NCBI GenBank assembly: GCA_900316845.1
Contig: ONEG01000001.1
Location: forward strand, 1 to 64,000
DNA: 64,000 nucleotides
Source: an uncultured Bacteroidales bacterium
GTDB lineage: Bacteria; Bacteroidota; Bacteroidia; Bacteroidales; Paludibacteraceae
Direction of reading: 5' to 3'
The notes beneath the pieces are model-generated. The model ran no database searches, had not been told where the DNA came from, and worked only from the letters and a program-made list of their open reading frames with translations. The position numbers and the translations under genes are program-made. Every line of letters starts with the position of its first letter. Within the stretch, counting starts at the first letter, position 1. Below, piece by piece: positions 31,120 to 39,459 of the stretch.

Positions 31120-32016
31120 ATGAGTAAATGTGAAAATGCAAAAATGAATAATTCTCATACCAAACGTATTTTTGAGGAGGCTTACCGCACGATAGAAAAG
31201 AAAGAAGTGGCGGTGATTCGCGATGTGCATGGATTTCCGGAGCGGGACAGGGATATTATTTCTCCGTATCTGATGCTGTTCATCTGTCATTCCGGCTCGT
31301 CGCGCGCCCTGTATGACATGCAGGAAGTCGTCTTCCGGCCGAATGAAGTGGCGATGATTCTGCCAAACCATATCATTCGCCCTATTGATAGCAGCCCGGA
31401 TTACTCTATTACCATCATTATGCACTCTTTCGCTTTTGAGCAAGACATGACACAAAGGCGGATGACACATGACCGCAACAAGTTCCATAAAACGCCTGCT
31501 TGCCGACTGACAGATGAAGAAATGGCGCAGTACATGAAGGCGGTGGAATTATTGGAAATTATTAGCGAGACGCCTGTTTCCCGCTATCCACACCGCCACG
31601 ATATGCTCTTGGCGCAGACCGATATCATGACGGATATGTTGGATGCGTGTCGCCGTGATATGGATCAAGATGCGAAGCCTATTGACCGCAATCGTTCTAT
31701 CTTTAACGTCTTCTGTAACCAGGTGGCAATCCACTATCGCGAGCAGCATGAGGTGGCTTTCTATGCGGAAAAAGCGCATCTTACGACGCGCCATTTCTCG
31801 GTAGTTATCAAGGAGGTGGTGGGTGTCTCTGCCAGCGATTATATCGAGCAGTATTTGGCGACGCAGGCGAAGAATCTGCTTTCTTCCCGTCCGGACTTGT
31901 CTGTACTGCAAATAGGTGACCACCTTGGTTATGCCGATTCCTCCTCTTTCTGCCGTTTCTTCAAACGCGCTACAGGTCTCTCTCCACGTGAGTTCCGCGA
32001 AAAAAATTGCAAATAA
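31120..32016 (+). CDS. AraC-family transcriptional regulator
   Basis: The 298-residue protein has a cupin-like N-terminal sensing part and a C-terminal AraC double HTH: DYIEQYLATQAKNLLSSRP, then LSVLQIGDHLGYADSSSFCRFFKRATGLSPREFR, the strongly conserved second HTH. The start at 31120 lies in an AAATGACTAAATGAGTAAATG word repeat; the ATG at 31144 (MNNSHTK) is an alternative. It stands between the divergent VTC operon and the Na/Pi cotransporter gene, which has its own promoter starting at the regulator's end. Regulation of either neighbour is inference. Confidence 0.88.
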   Translation: MSKCENAKMNNSHTKRIFEEAYRTIEKKEVAVIRDVHGFPERDRDIISPYLMLFICHSGSSRALYDMQEVVFRPNEVAMILPNHIIRPIDSSPDYSITIIMHSFAFEQDMTQRRMTHDRNKFHKTPACRLTDEEMAQYMKAVELLEIISETPVSRYPHRHDMLLAQTDIMTDMLDACRRDMDQDAKPIDRNRSIFNVFCNQVAIHYREQHEVAFYAEKAHLTTRHFSVVIKEVVGVSASDYIEQYLATQAKNLLSSRPDLSVLQIGDHLGYADSSSFCRFFKRATGLSPREFREKNCK

Positions 32017-32017
32017 T

Positions 32018-32048
32018 TTGCGTATATCAAAAAAAAGCAGTAAATTTG
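32018..32048 (+). promoter_or_regulatory. Promoter of the Na/Pi cotransporter gene
   Basis: TTG (32018-32020) and TAAATTTG (32041-32048) are spaced by 20 nt with the conserved CGTATATCAAAAAAAAGCAG spacer. It starts right after the stop of the AraC-type gene. Confidence 0.8.
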
Positions 32049-32075
32049 CAGCCAAATTCGAGTTTTTCTTAAACG

Positions 32076-33782
32076 ATGACACTTTTACTACAGATTATCA
32101 CGCTCATCGGTTCCGTGGCAATGCTGATGTACGGAATGAAGGTGATGAGTGAAGGCCTGCAGAAGATGGCGGGTAGCAAGTTGAGCAACGTGCTCGGAAC
32201 GATGACTACCAACCGCGTGACAGGTGTGTTGACGGGTGCGTTTATCACGGCAGCCGTTCAGTCCTCGACGGCGACGACGGTGATGACGGTGAGCTTCGTC
32301 TCAGCGGGCATCCTCTCGCTGGCACAGGCTATCTCCGTGATCATGGGTGCGAACATCGGAACGACGTTCACGGCGTGGATCATGGTGCTTGGCGGCGGTT
32401 CGTTTGACCTGCGGTTAGTAGTGTATGCGACGATCGTGCTGGCTGTGGCGCTGATCTACACGAAGCGGAATGCCAACCTCGGCGATTTCCTGATCGGTCT
32501 GTCGCTGATGCTGCTCGGTTTGACAACCCTGAAAATCAATGCGACGGAGATGCATCTGGACCAGATGAATCCGGTGCGTAACTTCTTTATCGCGACGTCC
32601 TCTTGGGGCTACGGAAGTTATTTCCTGTACTTGTTAGTAGGCGGTATATTGACGTTTGCAGTACAGTCATCGGCGGCGATCATGGCGATCACGATGACCC
32701 TGTGCTCGACGCACGTGCTGCCGATTGATATGGGTATATCGCTGGTCTTGGGTGAGAATATCGGTACGACCATCACGTCGAATATAGTAGCGCTGTCAGC
32801 GTCCGTACAGGCTCGTAGAGCGGCTTTGGCGCACTTGGTTTTCAACCTCTTCGGCGTGGTATGGGTGCTGGTTGTGTTCCGTTGGTTCGTAGGCGGCGTA
32901 TGTGAGTTATGGGGCGTCGATTTCACGCCGGGTCTGCCGAGCGACGTGTCTCCGGACAAGCTGAATGCCGTCCTGGCGACTTTCCACACGGCGTTTAACG
33001 TGACGAACACCTGTATCCTGATCTGGTTCATTCCGGTATTGGAGAAAGTAGTGACGGCGATTATCCCGTCCAAGCCGGAGCAGAAAGATACGGACAGCCA
33101 GTTGCGGTTCATCTCCGGCGGCCTGATGTCCACCTCCGAGCTCTCGATCCTGCAGGCATGGAAAGAGGTGCATGTCTTCGCCATCCGTACCCAACGTATG
33201 GTCGGCATGATCCACGACCTGTACCACGAGGAGGACGATACGCAGTTCACGAAGATATTCTCCCGCGTGGAGAAATACGAGGGTATATGCGACCGAATGG
33301 AATACGAGATAGCGAACTACCTGAACCAGGTAGCGGACGGTAGGCTCTCCGACCAATCCAAACATGAGGTACACAAGATGCTGCGTATCGTGAGTGAGTT
33401 GGAGTCCGTGGGTGACGCGAACTACAACCTCTCTCGTTATATCCGCCACAAGCACGACTCACATATCCGTTACACGGAGTACCAGGACAAGAACGTAGAG
33501 ATGATGATGTACCTGCTCAACGGCGCAGAAGCGAAGATGGTACAGGCACTCGAGCACGTGAATATCACGGAGGACGAGTTCCTGGAGATGACCAACATGG
33601 AGAATGAGATCAATAACTTCCGCGACGAACTGAAAGCGCAGAACATGCAGCATATCACCGAGAAGGAGTATGACTACTCCACCGGCGTGAACTACATGGA
33701 TATCATTCTCGAGCTCGAGAAGATGGGCGATTATATCATCAACGTAGAAGAGGCTTTATACGAGCATAAGCACGATAAATAG
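32076..33782 (+). CDS. Na+/phosphate cotransporter with PhoU-like domain
   Basis: The 568-residue protein has the duplicated Na/Pi-cotransporter core: TAAVQSSTATTVMTVSFV with GANIGTTFTAWIM in the first half, and AVQSSAAIMAITMTL with LGENIGTTITSNIVAL in the second. These sit among about nine membrane helices. A cytoplasmic PhoU-like four-helix domain occupies roughly residues 350-560. It imports or exports phosphate with sodium at the inner membrane. Its neighbour across the AraC gene is the VTC operon, suggesting a link between phosphate flux and polymer synthesis (inference). It is followed by the convergent amidase gene after only 3 nt. Confidence 0.92.
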   Translation: MTLLLQIITLIGSVAMLMYGMKVMSEGLQKMAGSKLSNVLGTMTTNRVTGVLTGAFITAAVQSSTATTVMTVSFVSAGILSLAQAISVIMGANIGTTFTAWIMVLGGGSFDLRLVVYATIVLAVALIYTKRNANLGDFLIGLSLMLLGLTTLKINATEMHLDQMNPVRNFFIATSSWGYGSYFLYLLVGGILTFAVQSSAAIMAITMTLCSTHVLPIDMGISLVLGENIGTTITSNIVALSASVQARRAALAHLVFNLFGVVWVLVVFRWFVGGVCELWGVDFTPGLPSDVSPDKLNAVLATFHTAFNVTNTCILIWFIPVLEKVVTAIIPSKPEQKDTDSQLRFISGGLMSTSELSILQAWKEVHVFAIRTQRMVGMIHDLYHEEDDTQFTKIFSRVEKYEGICDRMEYEIANYLNQVADGRLSDQSKHEVHKMLRIVSELESVGDANYNLSRYIRHKHDSHIRYTEYQDKNVEMMMYLLNGAEAKMVQALEHVNITEDEFLEMTNMENEINNFRDELKAQNMQHITEKEYDYSTGVNYMDIILELEKMGDYIINVEEALYEHKHDK

Positions 33783-33785
33783 TGC

Positions 33786-36002
33786 TTATTGCTCGTTCAG
33801 CCATTGAATAGAAGAGGTATAGATCTTATCGAAATCCGTCACCGCTTCGAGCGGAAAACCAAAGACGAGGGTCTTGTTCTTCGGCCCCTTGAATCCCACA
33901 GCGGCGGGACAACGCATATCGCGGTAGGTAGCCATGACAGCGGCGCCTTCCGCGATTTTTAATCCCTCCGGCGTACAGGTGAAGAGCTGCTCCTCGTTCG
34001 GGGTCAAGAGCAGTTGGTAATGCCTCTTGCCGACGATCCTGCCGGAGCGTGTCGCCCGTGCGGCATAGAAAGAAGCATGGAGGTTTTGAACCGCCCATTG
34101 GGGATCGATGGCGCTGAAATGGTCGGTAGAGAGAAGCAGCCGACCGCCTTTCGCGAGATAGGCAGCAAGCATCGTTTTCTGGGTCTCTCCTATGGGCTGA
34201 CGCTGGCGACCGCAGATATAATCCACCATCTTAAAACGCTCGTCGGGTTCGGTCATGAGCCCTGCGGTCGTGGAGACATAACTGATCTTCATTTGGCGTA
34301 AGGCATGGCCGTGACGCATGGACCAGTCGCGGGTGTTTCCGACGGTCAGCTGGCCTGCATGATCGCGATAGCAGGCACCCCAACCGCAGTTGTCGTCATT
34401 GGTCCAGAGACTCGCACGGCGGTAGTCCCATTGCTCGCCGATATACGCGCAAGAGAAATCGCTCTCGCAGGCATACGTGCCCGGGACGATGCCCGCAAAA
34501 GTGCTGTCGGCAAACCAATCCGGCCCATAGACGTCATCGAAAGCATCGACGACAAGTACCATTTGGTCATTTGCCGTTTGGTCATTGAGGTAGGCGCTGA
34601 CCATCGGTCCGGGCATACTCAGACCGCCGTCATTTCCCGCGACTACATAGCAGTCATACTGCACGCCGCGCTGCAGGTTGAGTTTCAGTTCGGTCTTTCC
34701 CTCCACCTGCTGGATGTCCCATTCGCCCTCGTCCGCACGCACATATACCATATAATAGGTCGGCGTAGCGGATGGCTCCAACGGGTCTATAGGTGCCTTC
34801 CAACGGACGGTACCGTTCGGGTCAATCGCCATCTCATGCACGGGCAGGGGCTGTACGACCGCCTCTTTGCCGTTGAGGTAGCGGAGGATGCCTTTATAGA
34901 CCGCGCGGCATGCCGCAAAACGGAAAGCGGGATCGAGGCCGTAACGCATGTCCGCCATGTTCTTATGACTCAGCAACTCGAGGATGATACTCGGCACGAC
35001 GGGCACACGGCTCTCGCAGTAGTTAGCCTCTTTGAGTTGGCGGCGTGTCCATTCGGGCGCCAGGGTACGCAGATCCTCGGTGATCTGGGTCTGGATCCAG
35101 TCGCCTAAGTTACGGTTCGCCTTCTCGCGGTCCTTGCCGTTTCGGAGGACAGTATTGCCGTCGTCGTCCTTCGCCGTATAGATGACGAGGGTGCCGACGA
35201 TGGTGGTGTCATCGCCGCTGTCGAGTCCGTCGGTATGGAGCGCTACGCAGAGGTCCACGTCCGTCTCCAGGGAGTTGACCCAGAGGCCGCGGGACTTCAT
35301 GTCGTCCTTATACTCGTTGCCGTTGTAGAGGTCCCAGAGGGCAGAGTCCGTCTTCTGATGCTGCAGCCAGTAGCGCGCGCCTTCGGTCCATCGGGGCATG
35401 CCGGAGAGACCCGGATGGGGCTCGTCCAGACCCGCACGAGGCGAGAGGACATTGGCTCCGGCGTTCTCCAGCATACGGGTGATATGCCGTACGTACTCCT
35501 GACTGTAGAGGTCCTCTACGGTCGTCCAGAGCGTTGCGCGCTGCCATATCCACTCCGCCCGGTCGCGGTTGTAATAGAGGCCGTGGCTGGGGTAGAGGAC
35601 GATGTTGCGCTCCGTGAGGTCCTTGCCCTTGTTCGGCGACGAGGAGATGCCCCGCGCACAATCGGTGATGAGTGTGCGGACATCCGTCTGACCGGCGTAG
35701 ATAGTGACCTTGCCGTTCTCATGACCGAGCGTCCAGAGGCTGACCTTGCGGCAGAGCCGGTCGAGGTTCTCTTCCGTCCAACGGAAGTCATGCAAGGTCT
35801 GGTTGGTTCGCACGGAGACGTTATTGCCGCTCACGCGGAGCTGTTTGACCCGCACGGCAGGACTCCACAGGCGTGAGAAGCCCGTGTATGCCATCAGCGA
35901 GTCACCCAACTCCCGCATGCCGATCTGCGAGTAGGAGAGCGGAGAGCCAAGAGCCAAGAGAAGGGCAAGAGCAATTATTTTTGATGAATCAAAAATCTTC
36001 AT
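33786..36002 (-). CDS. Secreted N-acetylmuramoyl-L-alanine amidase-like protein with C-terminal surface domains
   Basis: The 738-residue product has a signal peptide (ending SPLSYSQ) and an Amidase_3-like region. That region carries a zinc histidine in VLYPSHGLYY (about 140), VALHTDG (about 255) and the glutamate of PSIILELLSHK (about 330). It is followed by an FN3-like domain and a golvesin/xanthan-lyase-like C-terminal region of about 270 residues. It probably cuts peptidoglycan stem peptides or handles a surface polymer. The stretch NDQTANDQMV (about 34555-34590), between FN3-like and C-terminal parts, is encoded by the AAATGACCAAATG word seen between genes elsewhere. It overlaps the preceding gene by 14 nt. 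Confidence 0.78.
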   Translation of the reverse strand: MKIFDSSKIIALALLLALGSPLSYSQIGMRELGDSLMAYTGFSRLWSPAVRVKQLRVSGNNVSVRTNQTLHDFRWTEENLDRLCRKVSLWTLGHENGKVTIYAGQTDVRTLITDCARGISSSPNKGKDLTERNIVLYPSHGLYYNRDRAEWIWQRATLWTTVEDLYSQEYVRHITRMLENAGANVLSPRAGLDEPHPGLSGMPRWTEGARYWLQHQKTDSALWDLYNGNEYKDDMKSRGLWVNSLETDVDLCVALHTDGLDSGDDTTIVGTLVIYTAKDDDGNTVLRNGKDREKANRNLGDWIQTQITEDLRTLAPEWTRRQLKEANYCESRVPVVPSIILELLSHKNMADMRYGLDPAFRFAACRAVYKGILRYLNGKEAVVQPLPVHEMAIDPNGTVRWKAPIDPLEPSATPTYYMVYVRADEGEWDIQQVEGKTELKLNLQRGVQYDCYVVAGNDGGLSMPGPMVSAYLNDQTANDQMVLVVDAFDDVYGPDWFADSTFAGIVPGTYACESDFSCAYIGEQWDYRRASLWTNDDNCGWGACYRDHAGQLTVGNTRDWSMRHGHALRQMKISYVSTTAGLMTEPDERFKMVDYICGRQRQPIGETQKTMLAAYLAKGGRLLLSTDHFSAIDPQWAVQNLHASFYAARATRSGRIVGKRHYQLLLTPNEEQLFTCTPEGLKIAEGAAVMATYRDMRCPAAVGFKGPKNKTLVFGFPLEAVTDFDKIYTSSIQWLNEQ

Positions 36003-36546
36003 CGCTCAGATCGCTGTTGGCTTTGCGGCTCTTGAGAGCAGCCTCCTGATAGGACTTGAGCAGGTCGGACGCCATCTTCTCCAGATAGCCCTCTGCGATG
36101 TCATAATCCTTGGCGTCGTTCTCCTTGAAGACCACACGGATCTTGGTGATGGTCGAACCGCCCTCGAGTTTGCTGATCACCTCCGGCGTGACCTCGTAGA
36201 TGGTCTCCGTCCAGTACTTGGTGATGGTCGCGCGTGCCACTTTCTCCGTCACTTTGTTCTTCTTCACCTCGCTGCCGGCCACGCGGTTGAGGCGGACGTT
36301 CTTGCCGTCGGAGAACTTGATGAGGATACGCGATGCGTCGGTGAACTCATTAAACTCATTGGTGTTGACCGTCTTGAGGATGAGGGTCGTCACGTCCGCG
36401 CCGTCCTTGTGCTCCTGGCAGAAGGCGATCTGCGGCTTGAGGTTTTTGTTCACACTTGCATCTACGTGAATGAACTTGCCACGCTCGGCAGCATTCATAC
36501 CCAGCGCCAAAACCAGCGCTGCGAATACAGAAAATACCTTTTTCAT
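35989..36546 (-). CDS. Hypothetical secreted protein
   Basis: The 185-residue product has a signal peptide (MKKVFSVFAALVLALGMNA) and a beta-rich body with many lysines. A segment TITKIRVVFKENDAKDYDIAEGY precedes a helical tail (KMASDLLKSYQEAALKSRK). I do not recognise a family. It is co-directional with the amidase gene and overlaps it by 14 nt, so the two are translated together; the TraB/GumN gene lies 9 nt upstream. Confidence 0.7.
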   Translation of the reverse strand: MKKVFSVFAALVLALGMNAAERGKFIHVDASVNKNLKPQIAFCQEHKDGADVTTLILKTVNTNEFNEFTDASRILIKFSDGKNVRLNRVAGSEVKKNKVTEKVARATITKYWTETIYEVTPEVISKLEGGSTITKIRVVFKENDAKDYDIAEGYLEKMASDLLKSYQEAALKSRKANSDLSDEDF

Positions 36547-36555
36547 ACGTTTATT

Positions 36556-37458
36556 TTAATTTATGTTGTTTTTTATTTGTCGTCCTCTATTAACCGGCCG
36601 GACGCGGTATCCGGCAGCACGGAGTTGTTGCAACAAGCCCTTTTCTCCGCCTAAAAACACAGCATTGAGCGTGATGAACACTCCACCATCCGCCAGGTAA
36701 GGTTGAAGCCGCTTGACCCATTGTTGGTTCCGGGCGCAATAGACCTTGTAGTCCGAATAGGATAGGGAGGTCGTGTTGTTCGGACCCTCCACCTGATACG
36801 CCAAGTCTGTCAGCCGCCCGTCGCGGTACATGTCCCGAATGGCGCGTTCCTGCTTGACTTCGTTCTCCGGGTACTCGATGACTTTCAGCAGCTCCTTGCA
36901 TTGCCAATGGAAGGGCTCGCGGTCAAAAAGCATGTACATCGTCTCGCCTATATTATCCAGCCCCACAATCGGGATATTCCTCTCCAGCGCCACGGATTCG
37001 AAGAAGTTCTCCATCGATTTCTGGTCGTCATACCCCAGCCATTGCTTCATCAATTCCGTCCGAAACATCTCCGTCAGGTACGACGGTTTCATCCGGCATA
37101 ACTGATCCAAACCCATGCCCAAGCTGATACGAAGAGCGTTGTCGATATACCGATACTCGCTTTCGCTGTAGAAATTTGTCAGTTTGACAGAATCCGGCAG
37201 AAGGGCTGCCTGCCGTAAAGCGGCGATGGCTTCGTAGTCCTGCATGGCAAATTCCGTGACCACTTTGTTGCATCGCGAGAAGCACTTGAAGACGTTTGGA
37301 ATGGTGTCTATAAACTGCATCTCCACGTACCGGTTTGTGGCCAGGATATAGGACTTGGACCGGGTACCTTTGCCGCTGATCTCATACAGCACCTGCGCAA
37401 ATGTACATAGTGACAAAGTTCCAAGTATAAGGGTTAATATGTATCGCTTAATTCTCAA
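36556..37458 (-). CDS. TraB/GumN family protein
   Basis: The 300-residue secreted protein (signal peptide RYILTLILGTLSLCTFA) follows the TraB/GumN outline. It opens with YEISGKGTRSKSYILATNRY near the start, where family members usually have an HxxP-type motif, and has a central LDQLCRMKPSYLTEMF. Near the end comes ITLNAVFLGGEKGLLQQLRAAGYRVRPV, matching the family's GxxHLxG...L...G region, although the usual histidine is replaced (VFLGG). The family is suspected to be metalloproteases; loss of the usual residues makes activity doubtful here. Its signal-peptide codons overlap a CATAGTGACAAAGTTCC word repeat. Confidence 0.75.
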   Translation of the reverse strand: MRIKRYILTLILGTLSLCTFAQVLYEISGKGTRSKSYILATNRYVEMQFIDTIPNVFKCFSRCNKVVTEFAMQDYEAIAALRQAALLPDSVKLTNFYSESEYRYIDNALRISLGMGLDQLCRMKPSYLTEMFRTELMKQWLGYDDQKSMENFFESVALERNIPIVGLDNIGETMYMLFDREPFHWQCKELLKVIEYPENEVKQERAIRDMYRDGRLTDLAYQVEGPNNTTSLSYSDYKVYCARNQQWVKRLQPYLADGGVFITLNAVFLGGEKGLLQQLRAAGYRVRPVNRGRQIKNNIN

Positions 37459-37465
37459 TTTTCAA

Positions 37466-39427
37466 CTATTTAAATCTCGTGATGAGGTTATACGCCTGAT
37501 ATATTCCTAACTCTCCGGCCTTGCTCAGGTCCGCGAGCCCTTTCTCGTTCTCGCCGATAAAGACATACGTCAAGCCCCGGTTGAAATAGGCTTCCGCGAA
37601 GTCGTTATCAGCCTCGATAGCCTTCGTGTAGTACCGGATCGCCTCCTGATAATCCTTCCGCGCGCAGAGGATATTCGCTTTGTTATACAGCGCAAAAGAG
37701 AAGTCCGGCTGCAGGGTCAGCACATGGTCGTAATCCCTGAGTATCAGTTCGTTATCGCCGTCCATCATGCGGTACCGCCAGTTGGCGCGGCAGAAGACGA
37801 TGATGGGTTCGAGTTTCTTGTTGGCAAGCCTGAGTGCGCGCGTACAGTCGTCCACGGCGCTGGCGTAGTCCTTGATGATGGCGAACTCCATCGCCCGCGC
37901 GAGGTACAGAATCGCCGAGGGGGCTTCGTCCGTGAACTGCGTCAAACGGTTGATGTTCGCAAAATGATAATCCACCATCTCCGCCGTGAGCGTCAGCTCT
38001 TGCGCGGTGAACTTCAACGCCGCCGGCAGGGCCTCGGCTTTATTGAGTTCATCCACGAGCGGGTGGTAGTAATTCGTGCGCCTGAGGCTCATGTCCTGGC
38101 TGTAATAGGAGAGCACGATATTCGGCTCGTTGACAACGTCCTGGTGCTTCTTCTGGATCGAACCACGGGTCTGCGAGTCGTATTTCTGCTCCTCGTCGGG
38201 TATGTCAGTCTGGTCTTGCGCCGTGGTGGTGGAGAACTCCTTACGATGGTCTTTCTTCTGCGGCTGGGCATCGGCGATCAGCAGGTCTGTATTCGGCTGC
38301 GAGGCCTGCTGCGACTGAATCTGATCTTTCTTCTGCTCCAGGTCATACGCCTTCTGGCGGTATTGATAGGAAGTCTTCGTGAGACCTTGCTTGTCTGCCG
38401 CTTGCGAGGCGAGATAGTATGCCGGCAGGAAATACGGATAGCGGGCAATCAGCGAGTCCATGTCTCGGACGACGGCTTTCCATTGCCTCAGTTGCATCTC
38501 GACCAAGCCGCGCTGGTAACGCATCTCCGTCCGCTCGGGATCCAACGAGATGGCGGTATTGAGGTCCTCCAAGGCGCGGTTGTAATCGCCCACCTCCTGC
38601 CGCATCACGCCGCGGTTGTAGTAGCAATCGGCTTCTTTAGGCGCGATCTTCACCGCCTGGTCATAGTCGCTCAGCGCCCCGCGGTAGTTATGACGGTGGT
38701 AATGGATGATTCCCCGGTTGATATAATCGCCCGCCCATTTGGAACCTAAGTTAATCGCCTGGGTCAGCTGGACATACGCCTCGTCTTCGCGATTCAGCAT
38801 AAGGTTTGTCACACCGAGGGCCGACCACACAGCCGGGTTGGTCTTGTCATACTGAGAAGCCTTCTCAAAGGCCTCGAGCGCCGTCAGCGTATCTTTCTTG
38901 AGGATGCATATATGCCCTTTCTCGCCCCATACGGAAGCCGATTGCGGTTCGCGTTTGAGCATCTGGCTGATGTCCTCCAACGCCGCGTCGTAATGCTTCA
39001 TTTGCGCACGTGTGTCCGCGCGTAATAACATATAGGTGCGGTTCTCCGGCGAGAAACGAAGTGCCTCCGTATAATCCGCCTCCGCCTCCTCCAGACGGTT
39101 CAGCTGGCGGTAGATATACCCGCGGGCATAATAGCAGCCCGGCGAGAAAGGATTGCGCTCGATAGCCGCATTACAATCCCGCAAGGCGCCCTGATAATCC
39201 TCCAACTGGATCTTCGCGATTGCCCGGTAGAAATAGGGCTCGCTCAGGTACGGCTTGAGGTGGATGACCTGGTTGAAATACTGGATGGAGAGCACGTAAT
39301 CCTCGAAATACAAGGCATTCCGTCCGATCGCAGTGATGCGGTCGGTGTTCAACTGGGCTCGCGCGGGACTAAAAACCGCTGCGACAAGCAACAACAGAAT
39401 AAATACGGTATTTCGATATCTCGACAT
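37466..39427 (-). CDS. Tetratricopeptide-repeat protein
   Basis: The 653-residue protein has a signal peptide (ending FSPARAQ). About ten TPR units follow between residues 25 and 350 (for example LNRLEEAEADYTEALRFSP and HNYRGALSDYDQAVKIAPKEADCYYNRG). A Gln/Lys-rich linker lies near 365-430, and further TPRs run to the C terminus. It is a secreted or periplasmic scaffold of unknown partners. It lies between the TraB/GumN gene (7 nt) and the PBP1A gene (32 nt); the latter gap is a CGATATTTCGAT-type repeat. Confidence 0.85.
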   Translation of the reverse strand: MSRYRNTVFILLLLVAAVFSPARAQLNTDRITAIGRNALYFEDYVLSIQYFNQVIHLKPYLSEPYFYRAIAKIQLEDYQGALRDCNAAIERNPFSPGCYYARGYIYRQLNRLEEAEADYTEALRFSPENRTYMLLRADTRAQMKHYDAALEDISQMLKREPQSASVWGEKGHICILKKDTLTALEAFEKASQYDKTNPAVWSALGVTNLMLNREDEAYVQLTQAINLGSKWAGDYINRGIIHYHRHNYRGALSDYDQAVKIAPKEADCYYNRGVMRQEVGDYNRALEDLNTAISLDPERTEMRYQRGLVEMQLRQWKAVVRDMDSLIARYPYFLPAYYLASQAADKQGLTKTSYQYRQKAYDLEQKKDQIQSQQASQPNTDLLIADAQPQKKDHRKEFSTTTAQDQTDIPDEEQKYDSQTRGSIQKKHQDVVNEPNIVLSYYSQDMSLRRTNYYHPLVDELNKAEALPAALKFTAQELTLTAEMVDYHFANINRLTQFTDEAPSAILYLARAMEFAIIKDYASAVDDCTRALRLANKKLEPIIVFCRANWRYRMMDGDNELILRDYDHVLTLQPDFSFALYNKANILCARKDYQEAIRYYTKAIEADNDFAEAYFNRGLTYVFIGENEKGLADLSKAGELGIYQAYNLITRFK

Positions 39428-39459
39428 CTCGATATTTCGATTTTTCGATATTCCGGTAA